From Candidatus Methanophagaceae archaeon GoMg2 (GTDB lineage Archaea > Halobacteriota > Syntropharchaeia > Alkanophagales > Methanospirareceae): DNA of 44,365 bases. Numbering within the stretch: position 1 is the stretch's first letter; every line of letters begins with the position of its first letter. Shown here one piece after another: positions 24,945-33,131 of the stretch. The notes below the pieces were generated by a model. It was not told where the DNA came from. It ran no database searches and worked only from the letters and a program-made list of their open reading frames with translations. Both the position numbers and the translations under genes were made by a program. The stretch spans positions 1 to 44,365 of the forward strand of contig QBUM01000249.1 of the NCBI GenBank assembly GCA_013180585.1, in the 5' to 3' direction.

Positions 24945-24985
24945 TTTATTACCTCCTACCACCTGTGTAAGAACAAGGGGGTATA
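24945..24985 (-). promoter_or_regulatory. promoter and ribosome binding site of secreted protein gene
   Basis: On the minus strand a TATA-like CTATATATAC (about 24971-24980) is followed by GGTAGGAGGTAATAAAA just before the ATG at 24934. The box-to-start distance allows a leader of about 15 nt carrying a near-perfect Shine-Dalgarno sequence. High expression is plausible. Confidence 0.5.
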
Positions 24986-25147
24986 TATAGTTGGGGGTGA
25001 TCGTGAGTCGGTTCGTATTAAGTGCGCGCGGTAGTTTCGCTAAACAAACGTTTCTTTTTTACTTCGTATAGCGATTTTTAGCATATCACGTAAAAAACAG
25101 TAACTTTTATTACTTCGGGCTTATCTTCTTCATTGAGGTAAAAGAAA

Positions 25148-26047
25148 ATGGAATTAGAAGGAGTAGAGATAGAGGATACATTTGCAGAGGCGTTTCCGAT
25201 AAAGGTTGCGCGTGTATTGATAACGGCGGTGAATGAGAAATGGGCGCTTGAAGCGGCGAAGGAGATGACGGGTTTCGGCACGTCAGTTATAATGTGCCCT
25301 GCGGAGGCGGGAATAGATAAAATAGCAGCCAGTGGTGAGACCCCGGACGGAAGGCCCGGTGTTTATGTAATGGTTTGCACGTTTGGCTATAAAGCGATGG
25401 ACGAGCAATTGCTTGCAAGGATAGGACAATGCGTCCTTACCAGTCCAACAGCGGCGGTATTTAATGCTCTGGAGAACGGCGAGAAGGAGTTCAACATAGG
25501 CTTCAAGTTAAAATTCTTTGGCGATGGATTTGAATCCGAGGAGGAACTTGGCGGTAGAGAGGTGGCGAGAGTACCGATAATGGGTGGCGACTTCGTGATA
25601 GAGAAGAACCTGAGCGCAAAACCTGGCGTTGCCGGTGGTAATATCTTTATCCTTGCGAAGGACCAGATGTCCGCGTTGACAGCGGCTGAAGATGCTGTTT
25701 CTGCCATCAGGCAGGTAGAAGGCACGATAACGCCGTTCACGGGTGGCGTAGTCGCATCGGGCTCGAAACCCAGCTCAAACAAATACAAGTTCATGCACGC
25801 TACGATAAATGAGAAGTACTGCCCCACGCTAAAGGACAAAATAGAAGACTCAGAACTGCCCGCGGATGTAAACGGTATCTTTGAGCTTGTGATAAACGGG
25901 GTTAGCGAAGAAGCGGTTAAAGAAGGGATGAAAGCAGGGATAAAAGCGGCGGTGAAGGCTCCGGGCGTGGTAAAGATAACGGCAGGGAACTTCGGCGGTA
26001 CCCTTGGTAAGTACCATCTCCAGCTTAAGGATGTGTTGGGGTTATAA
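25148..26047 (+). CDS. ftr: formylmethanofuran:tetrahydromethanopterin N-formyltransferase
   Basis: Ftr moves the formyl group between methanofuran and tetrahydromethanopterin, a core step of methanogenesis, or of methane oxidation in reverse. The 299-residue protein has ELEGVEIEDTFAEAFPIKVAR, TGFGTSVIMCPAEAGID, RPGVYVMVCTFGYKAMDEQL, RIGQCVLTSPTAAVFNA, VPIMGGDFVIEKN and GNFGGTLGKYHLQLKDVLGL, all matching the family across its full length. GAGGT lies about 10 bp before the ATG. MfnB at 16939 makes its cofactor precursor. It stands alone. Confidence 0.97.
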   Translation: MELEGVEIEDTFAEAFPIKVARVLITAVNEKWALEAAKEMTGFGTSVIMCPAEAGIDKIAASGETPDGRPGVYVMVCTFGYKAMDEQLLARIGQCVLTSPTAAVFNALENGEKEFNIGFKLKFFGDGFESEEELGGREVARVPIMGGDFVIEKNLSAKPGVAGGNIFILAKDQMSALTAAEDAVSAIRQVEGTITPFTGGVVASGSKPSSNKYKFMHATINEKYCPTLKDKIEDSELPADVNGIFELVINGVSEEAVKEGMKAGIKAAVKAPGVVKITAGNFGGTLGKYHLQLKDVLGL

Positions 26048-26161
26048 CCGAATCAACCTTCGATAAGGAGAGGATTAAACGCACATACAGGGCTAAATCC
26101 TCTTCCTCTATTTTTCGGATGCAGTTTTTATATTTCTCATGTCTTGGGTAAAAGATATACA

Positions 26162-26797
26162 ATGGATCGGTTCACACATGTGAATTTAGGAAAAGCATTA
26201 TTATTAAAAAGTGGTCTTAACACGGAACTTAGTGATTGGGCAAACGCTCCAGATCACGATTCCGAATTTTTACACCGCTATTGGTACCATAGATTTAGTG
26301 TTCTCGATAAAATCGTTCGGGTTGGACAAGAGCATGGTTTAAGAAAAGGTGATAAAACCGCCATTGCTTTATGTGTTATTTCACATTTCTGGAATGATAT
26401 TTTTAATGCACCGATATGGTGTTTTGGTTTTCCTTTTGCTGCATATTATGTTGAAATCGTCAAAGCAGAAGAGTATGACATTGCGGAGCTCAAAAAAGAT
26501 ATGAACGCTTTAAGCTTCCCGGATGTAGCAAATGCAACAATTAAAAAATATTTTGAAAAGTCAACTAAGTTGTTTAACGAGGATCTTAACGGATACAGCG
26601 CCGCTGAATTAATTTATGGCTTTGTTTCCCTAACTGCTAATGCTCGTATCTTATTTAAAAAAGGAGGTAAGGCGAAAGCATTAAAATTCGTTTCAAAATT
26701 CACGGGCAAAACTATACCAGAAGTGGATTTAGCGGATTTTTTCGAGTTCCAGAATAAATACGCAAAGATAATAATAGATGCAGCTAAACAGATTTGA
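26162..26797 (+). CDS. putative zinc-dependent phospholipase C-like protein
   Basis: A helical, histidine-rich protein of about 211 residues. It starts MDRFTHVNLGKAL, continues WANAPDHDSEFLHRYWYHR and later has ISHFWNDIFNAPIW. Spaced His/Asp/Trp residues of this kind resemble bacterial zinc-dependent phospholipase C-like domains found in archaeal proteins of unknown substrate. There is no signal peptide, so an extracellular role is unlikely. The longer TTG start at 26144 is possible but the ATG at 26162 is preferred. Function is uncertain. Confidence 0.5.
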   Translation: MDRFTHVNLGKALLLKSGLNTELSDWANAPDHDSEFLHRYWYHRFSVLDKIVRVGQEHGLRKGDKTAIALCVISHFWNDIFNAPIWCFGFPFAAYYVEIVKAEEYDIAELKKDMNALSFPDVANATIKKYFEKSTKLFNEDLNGYSAAELIYGFVSLTANARILFKKGGKAKALKFVSKFTGKTIPEVDLADFFEFQNKYAKIIIDAAKQI

Positions 26798-26844
26798 TAA
26801 CGTTGCGTGCTTTCGCTAACATTGGTGTGGAATAAGTTAGAAGG

Positions 26845-27594
26845 ATGGAAACCGAAATTATAAAGGAGAAACTTGCGGAATTAGAAGACCGGATAGGACA
26901 TCGGTTCAAGAACATAGCGCTTCTGGAAGAGGCAATAACCACGAGTTCGTATGCCGCCAGTTCTTTAAATTATCAAAGACTTGAATTCCTTGGGGACCGT
27001 GTAGTTAGTCTAATATTGGCAGAGAAACTTATCACTTCAGAATTTCTTGACGAAGGGGAAATGACTTTTTTGAAGTCAGAACTTGAAAAGAACAAGCAGT
27101 TGGCGGATTTTGGTGAGAAGATTGGTCTAAGAAACTATATCCGAGCGGGCGAGCAGAGAGAGCAGATAAGCAAAAAAGTTATCGCAGATGTATTCGAAGC
27201 TATTTGCGGGGCGATATATCGGGATACTGAGGAAACAGTCCGGCTAAAAGAAGTGGAGAGATTCTTACAGAAATTTAACATTTCAGAGCGGATAAAAGAT
27301 GAAATGCGTACTACGAGCGACTTCCTCCCGATTAGAAACCAGTTTGAGAATAAGTTCCGTGAAATAAACCGTTGCAACCCTGAAATAGAATTTCAGTACA
27401 GTTCAGAGGGTGAGGCGCACCAGAAACGCTGGCGGATAGATAAATGTTCGATTAAGGATAATAACACTGGTGAATATGCCACCCTAAAAGATGTTAAAAA
27501 CGATAAATGGTTCGATAGTAAGAAGGATGCCCAAATGGATGCAATTACGCAGGCGTATAGATATATGGAAGAAAAGGAGTGGAAATTGTGTTAA
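26845..27594 (+). CDS. rnc: ribonuclease III
   Basis: RNase III cleaves double-stranded RNA. The 249-residue protein has the signature YQRLEFLGDRVVSLILAEKL with metal ligands E47 and D51, then KVIADVFEAICGAIYRD with D115 and E118, and a helical N-terminal core. The C-terminal 90 residues could be a degenerate double-stranded RNA-binding domain (SKKDAQMDAITQAYRYMEE resembles its last helix). RNase III is uncommon in archaea, which use the splicing endonuclease for most such work, so this may have come from bacteria. Neighbours give no hint of a specific substrate. Confidence 0.88.
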   Translation: METEIIKEKLAELEDRIGHRFKNIALLEEAITTSSYAASSLNYQRLEFLGDRVVSLILAEKLITSEFLDEGEMTFLKSELEKNKQLADFGEKIGLRNYIRAGEQREQISKKVIADVFEAICGAIYRDTEETVRLKEVERFLQKFNISERIKDEMRTTSDFLPIRNQFENKFREINRCNPEIEFQYSSEGEAHQKRWRIDKCSIKDNNTGEYATLKDVKNDKWFDSKKDAQMDAITQAYRYMEEKEWKLC

Positions 27595-27684
27595 GTTTTT
27601 TTAAAACACTGTTAAAAAAGTGTTTACGAACTTTCTTTTCTGGCACTGCCGAATTTTCCTGTGAAATCACTATATCCTCAAGTT

Positions 27685-27780
27685 TTGCCGCAGAGTGCGC
27701 GTAGAACGCAGAGGCATCAGAAAACCCAAACGTGGATTTGCTTAAACTCAGCGCTCTCGATGATCTCCGCGGTGATAAAT
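27685..27780. repeat. dispersed palindromic repeat (family D, CGCAGAG type)
   Basis: TTGCCGCAGAGTGCGCG and AACGCAGAGGC on the left face CTCTCGATGATCTCCGCGG on the right in inverted orientation, across about 40 bp. The spacer 27595-27825 contains nothing else recognisable apart from a small AAACACTgttaaaaAAGTGTTT hairpin just after the RNase III stop, which may act as its terminator. Confidence 0.5.
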
Positions 27781-27825
27781 AACTGGGTTTTTAGACTGAC
27801 TGTGCCTCTTTCCTAAATAAAGGTC

Positions 27826-29061
27826 TTATGCGAACATTACCCCCATCTCCTTCATATTCACGTAATTTCTATGCTCATCACCCATCATCTTCTTTATTGC
27901 TACATCAAAATCATCCATTCCTATCGCTTTCTTGTCCTTTTTTACCGCCATCATTCCCGCTTCGGTTGCTATTGCTTTTATGTCCGCACCGGTGGCATTT
28001 TCTGAAAGTGCCGCTAAAAGATCAAAATCTACGTCCTTCCTCAGTTTCATCTTTGATGTGTGTATCTTAAATATCTCCATCCTTGCGTCAATATCGGGTA
28101 GCGGTGTTTCTATGATGCGATCGAATCTCCCGGGGCGGAGTAAAGCGGGGTCGAGAATATCCGGGCGGTTCGTAGCCCCTATTATTCGAACGTTTCCCCG
28201 TGTATTGAAGCCATCTATCTCGGCTAAAAGTTGCAGCATCGTCCGTTGCACTTCTCGCTCTCCTGAAGTGCCATCCTCCACCCTACGAGCCGCAACCGCA
28301 TCCAGCTCGTCAATGAACAATATGGAAGGTGCCTTCTCTTTAGCCAGTGCAAATAACTCCCTCACTATCCTCGCACCTTCTCCTATGTATTTCTGCACTA
28401 ATTCTGAGCCGACAATTCGTATAAATGTAGCAGATGTACGTTTTGCAACTGCCTTTGCAAGCAATGTCTTTCCCGTGCCCGGCAACCCGGTCAAAAGAAC
28501 GCCTTTTGGTGGCTCCACGCCTACGCGCTCAAACCTCTCCGGCGCTGTCAGTGGCAACTCAACTACTTCCCTTATCGCCTCTATCTGCTCACTTAATCCT
28601 CCTATCATGCTATAATCAACATCCGGAGATTCTATCACTTCCATACCATGCACGGAAGGATCTTTTGCTGATGGTAGCACGCTTACCACAGCCAGCGATT
28701 GTTGATTCAGCCCAACCTGAGCACCCGGAACGGCTTCTGCTGCATCTATAAACTGCGAATACGTCACAACGAATTTAGGTCCCGTACTGCTCCGTACCAG
28801 CATCCTTTTATCATCTATTTTGTTTACAACCGTCCCAACGATCAACGGAGGGTTCCGCAACTTCTCCAGTTCCGACTTTAACTTCCTTAATTCCCGCTCG
28901 TATCGGACTCGCATATCCTGATGATATCGCCATTCTCGCTCTATCTTCCCAAGCTTTTCCTTAAGCAGGAGGTTTGTATCTTCCAACTGCTTCATCTTGT
29001 CCTGCATAAATCTTGAATAATCATCGCCATACGATACACTTCCACCGCTGCTCGATTTCAT
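27826..29061 (-). CDS. pan: proteasome-activating nucleotidase (PAN)
   Basis: PAN is the hexameric AAA+ ATPase that unfolds substrates for the archaeal 20S proteasome. The 411-residue protein has an N-terminal coiled coil (residues about 17-70), an OB domain (72-130), then the AAA module. Walker A is GLPGTGKT (192-199); most PANs have GPPGTGKT, so a Pro is replaced by Leu. Walker B is ILFIDELDA (D251/E252), and the second region of homology is [20 protein letters not shown]. It ends VMFA, an acceptable HbYX-type proteasome docking motif (Hb-F-X). It is divergent from aMBF1. Confidence 0.95.
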   Translation of the reverse strand: MKSSSGGSVSYGDDYSRFMQDKMKQLEDTNLLLKEKLGKIEREWRYHQDMRVRYERELRKLKSELEKLRNPPLIVGTVVNKIDDKRMLVRSSTGPKFVVTYSQFIDAAEAVPGAQVGLNQQSLAVVSVLPSAKDPSVHGMEVIESPDVDYSMIGGLSEQIEAIREVVELPLTAPERFERVGVEPPKGVLLTGLPGTGKTLLAKAVAKRTSATFIRIVGSELVQKYIGEGARIVRELFALAKEKAPSILFIDELDAVAARRVEDGTSGEREVQRTMLQLLAEIDGFNTRGNVRIIGATNRPDILDPALLRPGRFDRIIETPLPDIDARMEIFKIHTSKMKLRKDVDFDLLAALSENATGADIKAIATEAGMMAVKKDKKAIGMDDFDVAIKKMMGDEHRNYVNMKEMGVMFA

Positions 29062-29117
29062 TTTACCACCATTACTTATTCCTTCTACTTCTTATATATA
29101 AAAGGACAGGAACGAAA

Positions 29118-29510
29118 ATGACTGAGTGTGAGATATGTGGTGCGGAGATAAGAGGAAGAGCACAATACATCTCCATAGGTGCCTCAAAGTTGAAGGTGTG
29201 TAGCGCGTGTGCGCGACATGGAACGGTGGTGGTAGAAGAGAAGAAGATGAAAATGGGGCGGTCCGAAGGGGCGAAGAAGACGAAATTATATGAACGGATG
29301 GACCACGAGATAGAAGAGGGGCTGGAGCTTGAGGAGGATTATGGCAGGAAGGTAAGAGATGCACGGGAGAGAGCAGGGCTAAAACAGACAGAACTTGCGA
29401 AAAGGATAAATGAGAAGCAATCCTTGTTGCGGAAGATAGAGAATGAGGAGATAACCCCAAGCAACGATGTGATGCGTAAAATAGAGCGGGTTCTTAAGTC
29501 ATTTATTTAA
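29118..29510 (+). CDS. mbf1: archaeal multiprotein bridging factor 1 (aMBF1)
   Basis: aMBF1 is a transcription- and ribosome-associated regulator. From the ATG at 29118 the 130-residue protein has an N-terminal zinc ribbon (CEIC near the start, then CSAC about 24 residues later), a basic linker, and a C-terminal Cro/C1-type HTH: RDARERAGLKQTELAKRINE followed by LLRKIENEEITPSNDV. A TATA box, CTTATATATAAAAGG (about 29090-29104), lies close to the start codon, implying a very short leader. The frame extends upstream, but that part reads through the promoter. Confidence 0.93.
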   Translation: MTECEICGAEIRGRAQYISIGASKLKVCSACARHGTVVVEEKKMKMGRSEGAKKTKLYERMDHEIEEGLELEEDYGRKVRDARERAGLKQTELAKRINEKQSLLRKIENEEITPSNDVMRKIERVLKSFI

Positions 29511-29605
29511 ACTTACAAGGCGTTGTGGACAGCGAAGAGGAAAGAAGTAGGATAGCAAACATTTTTTCTGAACAAGAAAGCATAATATTCAACTGAAATT
29601 AATTA

Positions 29606-29690
29606 TTGACACAGATTAACGCTGATTAACGCAGAAGAAATTAAATCTGTGCAAATCCATGTAAATCTGCGTCCTAAATAGATAGAGGTT
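29606..29690. repeat. family C palindromic repeat
   Basis: GACACAGATTAACGCTGATT with GCAGAAG on the left faces AAATCTGTGC and TAAATCTGCGTCC on the right. This compact 85-bp inverted repeat lies between aMBF1 and the DuOB gene. Confidence 0.6.
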
Positions 29691-29712
29691 ATACTTTATA
29701 TACAAAAATAAT

Positions 29713-30681
29713 CTAAACTTTCCGCACTACATGCACGCCCACAATCATTGGATACGCACCATATTCCAGTCGGTCAGCGCCATAATCGCTATATGTAAGG
29801 CCTATTGCAAGGTACGTATCGTTCTTCTCTAAATACCTTAGCATTCTCCAGCCATAAGTCCAACGATGTCGCTTCTTCAGCTCGTTCCAGATTTGGTAGA
29901 AGGCATCGCATCTGCATGACCATCTCCTGTATATCCTGCCGGAGGAATCTCTGAAGTTTAACCTGATATACACCTCATGGCTCTTCGGCCCCGTTCTCTT
30001 CCGCACTCTCTCTTCATACACATGCAAAATGCGTGGCTTTATCAATCCTAAGCTTCTGTCGCCTTTGAATACGGCATCCACAGAATCGTCCATATTCCTT
30101 TCTAAGAATTCACGCTTCTCTTCTTCGTTCAGTTCCCTCTCCACACCTTCGCCGTAAACAAAGAAGCGGTCCTCATGCCGTGGACATCTGCCTCTCCACT
30201 CGTCAACATAAATTTTCGTGATGCCGAGGTTCTTGAAGTTTTGACTTTCAGAGCAGAAGACATCGTTTTCATAAACGCCCTGCGGTCTTATCCATTCACC
30301 ATTTTCATCTATGCCTGCGATGCAGACCTGCCCTCCCTCAGGCCTCGCAACAGCCAATACGGTGAGATTCAACGGAGGTGCATGACTTAACGCAGCGATA
30401 TTCAATGCGATTCTATTTATCTGCGTGTATCTACCGGCATTTGCTCTTTTCGCGCCTCCTTTATTATTTCCGGTGGGAAGATGCGCGTTCTCTATTCTCA
30501 GCATGTCGCCTACTTTTATATCGCCACGAAGCACGAGTTCTGCTTTTTCCGCCCACAATGACACCCTACGGTAATCAAAAGCATCTGCTATTATTAGGTC
30601 AACGACTTTTTTTGTGCTATCTGCGATTTCTACTTCTCTTAAAGGTAGAATCCGAAGTACTTTTCCGGTTATGTTCACCAT
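29713..30681 (-). CDS. OB-fold plus DuOB-domain protein, function unknown
   Basis: From the Met at 30681 the protein has 322 residues. Residues 1-75 resemble a single-strand nucleic acid-binding OB fold (VNITGKVLRILPLREVEIAD, LWAEKAELVLRGDIKVGDML). The C-terminal part starts LTVLAVARPEGGQVCIAGID and GEWIRPQG, the opening of dual-OB (DuOB) domains, and ends GAYPMIVGVHVVRKV. DuOB domains occur in proteins linked to nucleic-acid processing and defence, but the activity here is unknown. The longer frame to 30711 reads into a palindromic element, so the shorter start is chosen. Confidence 0.6.
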   Translation of the reverse strand: MVNITGKVLRILPLREVEIADSTKKVVDLIIADAFDYRRVSLWAEKAELVLRGDIKVGDMLRIENAHLPTGNNKGGAKRANAGRYTQINRIALNIAALSHAPPLNLTVLAVARPEGGQVCIAGIDENGEWIRPQGVYENDVFCSESQNFKNLGITKIYVDEWRGRCPRHEDRFFVYGEGVERELNEEEKREFLERNMDDSVDAVFKGDRSLGLIKPRILHVYEERVRKRTGPKSHEVYIRLNFRDSSGRIYRRWSCRCDAFYQIWNELKKRHRWTYGWRMLRYLEKNDTYLAIGLTYSDYGADRLEYGAYPMIVGVHVVRKV

Positions 30682-30685
30682 TGCT

Positions 30686-30774
30686 TTTAGTATTGAACCA
30701 AATGTACCCACGAAGTGGGGGCACCCGAAGGGCAGTTGCGAACGAAGTGAGCAACTGTCTGGACCAATACTAAA
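30686..30774. repeat. multi-hairpin palindromic element 1
   Basis: The outer arms TTTAGTATTG (30686-30695) and CAATACTAAA (30765-30774) are exact inverted repeats. Inside are three hairpins: CCCAC-GAA-GTGGG, CCC-GAA-GGG, and CAGTTGC ... GCAACTG. The sequence is much more GC-rich than its surroundings and touches the 5' end of the DuOB gene. It resembles in design, but not in sequence, the element at 33031. The function is unknown. Confidence 0.6.
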
Positions 30775-30777
30775 TTT

Positions 30778-30955
30778 GTATTTGTATAGCTAACTAAAAA
30801 ACCACGAGATTTCACAAGATTAACACAAGAAATGGTGATTAGTAGGGGTGGGCGGAACTATTCGCTATAATCACCCAATAGAGTACTAAAAACCGATTCC
30901 AATCATTGTTCTCTCGTGGAAATCTGTGTGATCTTGTGGTTAGCTAAACAATTAC
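30778..30955 (+). mobile_element. MITE-B copy 3, 178 bp, with 8-bp target duplication
   Basis: The ends GTATTTGTATAGCTAAC and GTTAGCTAAACAATTAC are imperfect inverted repeats. Target duplication CTAAATTT is exact on both sides (30770-30777 and 30956-30963). The inner arms are ACCACGAGATTTCACAAGAT and TCTCGTGGAAATCTGTGTGA. No coding capacity. Confidence 0.8.
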
Positions 30956-30991
30956 CTAAATTTAATAGATGAAAAACATATAATATTAGTA

Positions 30992-32212
30992 ATGACCACT
31001 TTAGGATTGCTAATTCATGGACCGGAAGTAATAGACGAAGGCGAAGCGGGCGAAGCAATAGAAACGCTAATAAAAACAGGATTTGACGTAGAAGCGACTT
31101 TGGGTGGGATAACAGGTAAGACTGCGGTTATTGATGCCGGCCTACAGCACGCGATAGACATAAGCAAGGATATGAAACCGTCTGAAGTGGTGGAGTATTA
31201 CGTAAAGCGAGGAATAGACATTATCATGCTGGTGAACCATGCAAAGACCGAAGAGAGCGGATTCATGCTTGGCGAGGGCATTCTAAGGAATTTTATTGCT
31301 AAATGTGATGCGGAGGAAAGTTTTTCGTTTGTGCAATTAGAATACAGCAACAGAATTATTATACGATGGCTTGTGAAGTCAGGAGATGAGTACATATTTA
31401 GAAATATAACGGGCGTTTTCACTGCGTTTGAAGAGCGAGAACCGTACAAACTCGAATCAAGATGCAAAGAAGAATCGAATCTGGTGTACCGGGAAATAAG
31501 AGGAGTGTATCCAGGTGAGAAAATTGTGGTGGACGGTGTTATTGTTGGGACGGCTTCACGTGGCGATAGTGTTACACTGGTCGCAAGAGATGGGAAGCTT
31601 GTAAATATCCTTGGCGGCACGTTGATAGAGCATAACCTTGAGAAGTTACCTCCTTTGGAGCTGGAGAAAGAGCTGATAAAAACAGCAAGCGTAATCCGGA
31701 GGACGAAACCGAAGTTGATAGGGGACGTACCGAGGAAAGGAAAGAGGAAGGGGGTAGCATGTTTCTTTTACACAGTGGATAAACTTTTCCCGAAGATGGA
31801 GGAGGAGCGGGATGCAGATATTGCAGTTGCAGTGACCATAGGGGACGACACAACAGGCATTGCCGGCGACATACTGAAGCGATTTGGTATTCCCATGATA
31901 GGCATTACAGATGGTGATGCGGATGGATTGATAGAGGGTATAGAAACAGGTGCCCTGGAAGAATACGCAAAATTCATGCCGCATGATTCGATGATAATAA
32001 GATTAAAGCCGGAACGAGACGACATTATCGGTGAGAGGATAAAGGCTGAGATTTTTAAGGGTGGCGATGAAATTGAGCTGGAAGGTGATCTCGAGAAGCA
32101 ATTTGATGATTTGAAGTCTCGAATACAAGAAATCGCAAAAGATGATATTATCGGTGTGTTGAGGTCCCCGGCCTCGAGCAAGGAAAGATTTAGCGTTCCA
32201 CAACGCCTGTAA
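30992..32212 (+). CDS. DUF2117-family conserved archaeal protein
   Basis: This 406-residue soluble protein has no membrane segments. It contains LGLLIHGPEVIDEGEAGEAI, TLGGITGKTAVIDAGL, SRGDSVTLVARDGKLVNILG, and a C-terminal Rossmann/Toprim-like region with VAVTIGDDTTGIAGDILKRF and GITDGDADGLIEG. I place it with the DUF2117 proteins seen mostly in methanogens and relatives; the biochemical role is not known. The aspartate-rich IGDDTT and DGDADG motifs suggest metal or nucleotide binding (inference). The spacer upstream is MITE-B copy 3; copy 4 lies downstream. Confidence 0.6.
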   Translation: MTTLGLLIHGPEVIDEGEAGEAIETLIKTGFDVEATLGGITGKTAVIDAGLQHAIDISKDMKPSEVVEYYVKRGIDIIMLVNHAKTEESGFMLGEGILRNFIAKCDAEESFSFVQLEYSNRIIIRWLVKSGDEYIFRNITGVFTAFEEREPYKLESRCKEESNLVYREIRGVYPGEKIVVDGVIVGTASRGDSVTLVARDGKLVNILGGTLIEHNLEKLPPLELEKELIKTASVIRRTKPKLIGDVPRKGKRKGVACFFYTVDKLFPKMEEERDADIAVAVTIGDDTTGIAGDILKRFGIPMIGITDGDADGLIEGIETGALEEYAKFMPHDSMIIRLKPERDDIIGERIKAEIFKGGDEIELEGDLEKQFDDLKSRIQEIAKDDIIGVLRSPASSKERFSVPQRL

Positions 32213-32266
32213 TATTATCAATTAACGGCAAACGAAGAAAACCAGACTAAAATCAGTTACTAAATC

Positions 32267-32428
32267 GTAATTGTTTAGCTAACCACAAGATTTCACAGAT
32301 TTTCACGAGAATCGAAGGATAGTAACCAAATTTTAGTATACCATATGCCACATTATCCCACATCAATCCCAATTTCTTGTGTTAATCTTGTGGAATCTCG
32401 TGGTTTTAAAAAATCGCTATACAACTAC
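32267..32428 (-). mobile_element. MITE-B copy 4, 162 bp (inverse orientation)
   Basis: The left end GTAATTGTTTAGCTAACC and right end GCTATACAACTAC are flanked by ACTAAATC and CCTAAATC (seven of eight match). It is closely similar in length and sequence to copy 5 at 34709, read on the opposite strand. It fills most of the 370-bp spacer downstream of the DUF2117 gene. The remainder (32437-32586) shows nothing recognisable. Confidence 0.8.
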
Positions 32429-32586
32429 CCTAAATCTTTTGTTCATAAAGCTCTTGTTTTTATACTTTTGCTCCATAGTGCGTACGGTCAACCAAACACT
32501 CTGAGCGTATCAGAACTCTACCGCAATCGGATTTGGGTTATGATACAAGCTCGTAACCAGATACGCACTGTTATGCAACGCCCGCT

Positions 32587-33002
32587 ACTTCAATATTTCT
32601 TCGATAATCTCTGCAGCATCCTGAACAAATTTTGGACACAGCGTCTCAAATAGTTTCTTCTCGTTTGCCTGACTCATTCCATCCAGGGTGCTTAGATCAC
32701 AACCGAGCAACTCTTTACACAGAATCTCGCTACAAACTCGTTAACGAGTCTATAAGTCTCTTCTTTTGCCACAGCATCGTCAACGCTTGTCATTCCGTGT
32801 TTTAATCCTATGAACATAAACGCATCGGTCACAGCACCACATGTTTCTCCTCTGCGACCTATTCCACCACCGAAAGCACCGGAAACCTTTAAGGCTGTTT
32901 CACGAGTTAACCCGAATTGTGTGTACCGTAAGTTGAGAGCATTGCTTGTGAACAGCTAAAACCTGTTTTAAAACAAGAAACCGCACGTTCAACTCTATTC
33001 AT
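32587..33002 (-). pseudogene. C_GCAxxG_C_C-family protein, frameshifted twice
   Basis: On the minus strand from ATG 33002: MNRVERAVSCFKTGFSCSQA, with a frame break after STYGT. It resumes in another frame with FGLTRETALKVSGAFGGGIG, RRGETCGAVTDAFMFIG and LVNEFVARF. After a second break it continues ELLGCDLSTLDGMSQANEKK and ends VQDAAEIIEEILK. The cysteine pattern C...C..., GETCGAVTDAFM, ...GCD... and a late Cys is that of C_GCAxxG_C_C redox-type proteins (about 130-150 residues). Two small indels make it a pseudogene unless the assembly is in error here. Confidence 0.75.
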
Positions 33003-33030
33003 TTTTCGTGCCTCCAACATTTAAGCGGGT

Positions 33031-33131
33031 GGTGTATAACGGAACCAGCATATACGACGTGCTACCGAAGGGAGCAATGTCCCGAAGGCAAGGGCGTAAG
33101 CCCGTAGCGTATATGCTGTGTTATCTGCACC
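33031..33131. repeat. multi-hairpin palindromic element 2 (possible structured RNA)
   Basis: Nested pairings are GGTG/CACC, ATAAC/GTTAT, AGCATATAC (33047-33055) with GTATATGCT (33109-33117), and GCTAC (33061-33065) with GTAGC (33104-33108). These enclose two hairpins: GGGA/TCCC and GGGC-GTAA-GCCC. The result is a three-way junction on a long stem. A further GGTCG-GAG-CGACC hairpin follows at about 33138. It lies upstream of the C_GCAxxG pseudogene and downstream of the OLD gene. Identity unknown. Confidence 0.6.

Noticed and set aside
27932-28615. Plus-strand 227-codon frame inside PAN
   Set aside because: It is the complement of the AAA+ coding sequence, Ser-rich, with no independent evidence.
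29013-29510. Longer aMBF1 start at 29013
   Set aside because: The extra residues come from the PAN/aMBF1 intergenic region containing the promoter. The zinc ribbon starts at MTECEIC (29118).
33031-33131. Possible integron attC recombination site, because of flanking TATAAC and GTTAT and the long palindrome
   Set aside because: The GTTRRRY and RYYYAAC core sites are not matched, no integron integrase is present, and there is no array of further sites.
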